Shown here piece by piece: positions 61,964 through 64,000 of a stretch of DNA of 64,000 nt (position 1 is its first letter; the number at the start of each line of letters is the position of its first letter). A program made the translations under genes and the position numbers. The notes under the pieces were generated by a model that did not search any database, was not told the origin of the DNA, and saw only the letters and a program-made list of their open reading frames with translations. Source of the DNA: Paradesertivirga sp966210515 (GTDB lineage Bacteria > Bacteroidota > Bacteroidia > Sphingobacteriales > Sphingobacteriaceae); assembly GCA_966210515.1 (NCBI GenBank), contig CBIHLM010000001.1:1-64000 (forward strand). Reading direction: 5' to 3'.

Positions 61964-63376
61964 TCAGCTTAAGCCTGAGAATAGATGAGGGCTTTCTACC
62001 GGCTGATCATCGAAAAAGATTTCTTTCAAACTTTTGATTTCAAAAAAACCGATCTTTCGGTAAAAGTCTTCCGGTTTGACATCCTCTAAGGTATCATAGC
62101 CACATAAGTCCATGAGTTTGAGAGTGGCATCAATAGTATTTCTGTGAAAGTTTGCAACACGCAGCCTCTGGCCGACAGGATCTTTAAACTTAAGCCGCGA
62201 ACCAGAACTTACAGCCAAAATCATTGGTGCCGTACAGTAACAGACACTTGCTCCTAAGGCAATTGACCGTAAAATATCGTACTCCGAAACTATGACTCCC
62301 GAGGCGATTATTTTCGTAGGCAGCCCATAACTGCTAATAGCCTTCTTAGTACAGGTCAGTGATTCAAAATAGCTTGCACTTGAGGCATTACTCACCGTAA
62401 ACGAATCGAAACCACTTTCAGAAACCGCACTATCGATAGTTATAAAGTCCAGATAAACTCTGGTGGCATACATCGATTTGCATATGCTTTTTATTAACTC
62501 ATGGCTCGGATTAAACAATCTGATCCCTATTGGTTTGCCTTCAGACAAGCCTCTTAATCTTTTTAAAAAGAAGATCATCCTATTCCCCGCTAGTCGTTTC
62601 ATGATGGATTGTTCATGCCTTGGAAGCACTATTTCGATCATCTTGATATAGGGTCGGGTGGCTGTAACTTCAAAAAGTTTCTCATTAAAAGAGCTGTCGT
62701 CTCGGTGGAAAGCATAGTCTTCATGGGCTATTTGCCATATTAAATCGCTGCCACCTCGTATTAAAAACGGGCTTATGCCTCCTTTTCCGGTATTTACTGC
62801 ACAGCCCTGAATATTCGCTCCCTCAGATAAAGCATGAATTGTTGCGTTGGTTAATACCTTTTGATTCAGTCCTCCAATGTTTAATACGTTTAGGGCGTAA
62901 GGCTGACTGCATTGAAAGTTACCTATCTGAACTACTAAATCAGCGATCCTAAAGTCGGCAGGGCGGCGAGTATAAATATGATGACCTATACCTTCAAACC
63001 CCGGATCATCAGGATGTAATAGGTTATTTCTAACTACTTCGGAGGAAATATTATTAGCCCTGTTAGCAATAAGCTCGTATTGTTTATTACTAACAGTCGT
63101 TTTAAGGAGCTCATCCTTAAATAAAAATTTTGGCACAAACGGACTTATCTTCCCTAAAATGTATTTAAGCCTTGCTTTAAACGGATAGTATCTTAACGTT
63201 GAATGCTTTCTCGCAAAAAGATCGTGCAAAACAATCTGGACCAGAGATAAAATTATGGGGACGATAATGAACCCTGTTATATCCGTTATCAAGCCTGCGA
63301 GAAGTAAAATAAGGTTTAAACTAAAAAGAAATATAAAGCCTGCCCAAACCAGGGACCGGAAGCGAAAATTTTTCAT
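61964..63376 (-). CDS. Degenerate FMN-binding glutamate-synthase-like membrane protein
   Basis: 470 aa from the chosen ATG (MKNFRFRSLVW). The upstream extension of the frame lies in a duplicated non-coding-like module and is rejected. Two N-terminal transmembrane helices precede a glutamate-synthase (GltB-like) FMN domain: AVNTGKGGISPFLIRGGSDLIWQI, FEVTATRPYIKMIEIVLP, IIASGVIVSEYDILRSIALGASVCY, DPVGQRLRVANFHRNTI. Compared with the family, the GHGG loop, the GAEGGTGAAP-type segment (here DSAVSESG) and the cysteines that bind the Fe-S cluster are gone. The frame is intact, so a non-catalytic or altered role is likely. Confidence 0.8.
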   Translation of the reverse strand: MKNFRFRSLVWAGFIFLFSLNLILLLAGLITDITGFIIVPIILSLVQIVLHDLFARKHSTLRYYPFKARLKYILGKISPFVPKFLFKDELLKTTVSNKQYELIANRANNISSEVVRNNLLHPDDPGFEGIGHHIYTRRPADFRIADLVVQIGNFQCSQPYALNVLNIGGLNQKVLTNATIHALSEGANIQGCAVNTGKGGISPFLIRGGSDLIWQIAHEDYAFHRDDSSFNEKLFEVTATRPYIKMIEIVLPRHEQSIMKRLAGNRMIFFLKRLRGLSEGKPIGIRLFNPSHELIKSICKSMYATRVYLDFITIDSAVSESGFDSFTVSNASSASYFESLTCTKKAISSYGLPTKIIASGVIVSEYDILRSIALGASVCYCTAPMILAVSSGSRLKFKDPVGQRLRVANFHRNTIDATLKLMDLCGYDTLEDVKPEDFYRKIGFFEIKSLKEIFFDDQPVESPHLFSGLS

Positions 63377-63417
63377 AATGAACTTATTAAGACAGTAAAA
63401 AAACTGGAAGTTTCCTG

Positions 63418-63476
63418 ACTGGCCCCAAACCATAAGATGGCTGGGGCTTACTTAATGAAGTCCTTGCTGCTTGTTT
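63418..63476. repeat. Leader/hairpin module, copy 1
   Basis: On the minus strand: codons for SSKDFIK, TAA, then a hairpin GCCCCA...CCAT-CTT-ATGG...TGGGGC. Sequence identity to copy 2 (63648-63708) is high in the core (TGGCTGGGGCTTA, AAGTCCTTGCTGCT on the plus strand) and fades outside. It lies 42 nt upstream of the glutamate-synthase-like ATG. Confidence 0.8.
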
Positions 63477-63606
63477 GGAAACAATAGCCGAAATGGTGGT
63501 GAATGGCTATGGATTGGGCATAGCTGATAAATGAAGCTTCTAAACGCTTTAAGAAAATACGATTTAAAATCGCGTATGAAAACTTATTGTTTAAGATATA
63601 ATTCAT
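63448..63606 (-). CDS. Possible leader ORF, copy 1 (52 codons)
   Basis: Opens MNYILNNKFSYAILNRIF and ends IHHHFGYCFQTSSKDFIK. Only the C-terminal ~17 residues resemble the copy 2 ORF (HHSLGYSFLKSSKDFIN), so the upstream part may not be translated. It stops directly before a hairpin. A leader peptide or chance ORF are both possible. Confidence 0.3.
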   Translation of the reverse strand: MNYILNNKFSYAILNRIFLKRLEASFISYAQSIAIHHHFGYCFQTSSKDFIK

Positions 63607-63647
63607 TTCAGTATTAATTAAGACAGTGATAAAACAAGATGTTTGAT

Positions 63648-63708
63648 TACCGGCCCCTTTGCCAGAATTATGGCTGGGGCTTAATTAATAAAGTCCTTGC
63701 TGCTCTTA
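63648..63708. repeat. Leader/hairpin module, copy 2
   Basis: On the minus strand: codons for SSKDFIN, TAA, then a hairpin GCCCC-A-GCCA-TAATTC-TGGC-AAA-GGGGC. Inner stem bases differ from copy 1 but still pair. It lies 230 nt from copy 1 in the same orientation. Confidence 0.8.
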
Positions 63709-63776
63709 AGAAATGAATAACCTAAGGAATGGTGAGAAGATTTTGGGTCACAGCACAAACCAGCCTTCGTATGCAT
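63681..63776 (-). CDS. Possible leader ORF, copy 2 (31 codons)
   Basis: A 31-codon ORF beginning MHTKAGLCCDPKSSHH and ending SSKDFIN, immediately followed by a hairpin. A -7-like TAGCTTTG (63785-63792, minus strand) lies 8 nt before the ATG, as in the pheA leader layout. No good -33 box. The gene it would control is absent or replaced by copy 1. Confidence 0.4.
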   Translation of the reverse strand: MHTKAGLCCDPKSSHHSLGYSFLKSSKDFIN

Positions 63777-63918
63777 TTTAGATGCAAAGCTAATTTCGTT
63801 TGTTCTATATGTGTGGAATAGTGAACCCATTAATACAAATCTCTACTTTTAAAGTTAATAAGCAAGTATTTACTTATTAAACCTTATTTTCTGATATATA
63901 TGTTACAATCAAAATAAA

Positions 63919-63944
63919 GATGGTGGTTTTTAAATGCCACCATC
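63919..63944 (-). terminator. Hairpin terminator at the right edge
   Basis: GATGGTGG and CCACCATC form a perfect 8-bp stem with a 10-nt loop containing a T run, just downstream (minus strand) of an ORF end at 63953. Confidence 0.6.
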
Positions 63945-63952
63945 ATATTAAA

Positions 63953-64000
63953 TTATTTCATTAACGATACATTCTCAATACGAAACCGCTTCAACCCATC
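63953..64000 (-). CDS. C-terminal end of a gene continuing beyond the window
   Basis: An open minus-strand frame enters from the right edge and ends DGLKRFRIENVSLMK-stop, followed 8 nt later by a hairpin. Fifteen residues are too few to identify the product. Confidence 0.35.
   Translation of the reverse strand, partial: DGLKRFRIENVSLMK

Noticed and set aside
63377..63433. 19-codon N-terminal extension of the glutamate-synthase-like gene
   Set aside because: It overlaps the duplicated hairpin module and would precede the membrane anchor; ATG 63376 is preferred.
1..64000. CRISPR arrays, tRNAs, rRNAs, transposases, phage or conjugation genes
   Set aside because: I looked for regularly spaced repeats, tRNA-like folds and typical mobile-element proteins and found none; the tandem repeats present lack spacers.

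Overview
The window looks like a chromosomal segment of a Bacteroidota bacterium, most likely Sphingobacteriaceae (Pedobacter-like). Evidence: a type IX secretion (T9SS) surface protein with a C-terminal gliding-motility/CHU_C sorting domain next to PorP/SprF; type III glutamine synthetase; a short (286 aa) primary sigma factor; a fused E1 alpha/beta 2-oxoacid dehydrogenase; a tmRNA with tag GENNYALAA; and promoters of the Bacteroidota TTTG...TAnnTTTG type. Most of it is ordinary core genome. No CRISPR array, tRNA, rRNA, transposase or phage module was seen.

Layout. 1-7 kb: tail of a repeat-rich T9SS adhesin, PorP/SprF, a secreted zinc metalloprotease and a TonB-type protein. 7-15 kb: glutamine synthetase III, purM, lpdA, an SMR exporter, an MBL hydrolase and rpoD. 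15-24 kb: smc, a NlpC/P60 lipoprotein, mutS, an acidic hypothetical and a LytTR regulator whose receiver lacks the phospho-aspartate. 24-33 kb: BrkB-type and EamA membrane proteins, EcsC, an RRM protein, a PRC-barrel stress protein with an overlooked 55 aa membrane protein, and a HAD / phosphotransferase / glutamine-synthetase-like cluster. 33-42 kb: two convergent paralogous hybrid histidine kinases and a GH28 enzyme. 42-48 kb: an aromatic amino acid unit (pheA, DAHP synthase-chorismate mutase, aroA, aroC). 48-56 kb: HTH and AraC-type regulators, fused E1, DUF1573 protein, aminotransferase, ssrA and metY. 56.6-59.7 kb: a compact pterin / flavin reductase / DoxX operon divergent from an ECF sigma factor. 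59.8-64 kb: a decayed accessory patch with an mreB remnant, two Rnk/GreA-like proteins, small membrane proteins, a glutamate-synthase-like protein lacking its Fe-S cysteines, and a duplicated leader-ORF-plus-hairpin module.

The strongest regulatory find is a complete transcription attenuator in front of pheA. It has a consensus promoter, a 16-codon leader peptide with eight Tyr/Phe codons, and three 9-nt segments (GCCGGGACT / AGTCCCGGC / GCCGGGACT) that can form mutually exclusive antiterminator and terminator hairpins. Other leads are the PTPS/GTP cyclohydrolase operon that shares an upstream motif with the divergent sigma factor, a family of complementary short-word arrays that bracket intergenic regions, and the leader/hairpin duplication near the right edge. 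Everything here comes from reading the sequence; homology searches and RNA folding were not run.
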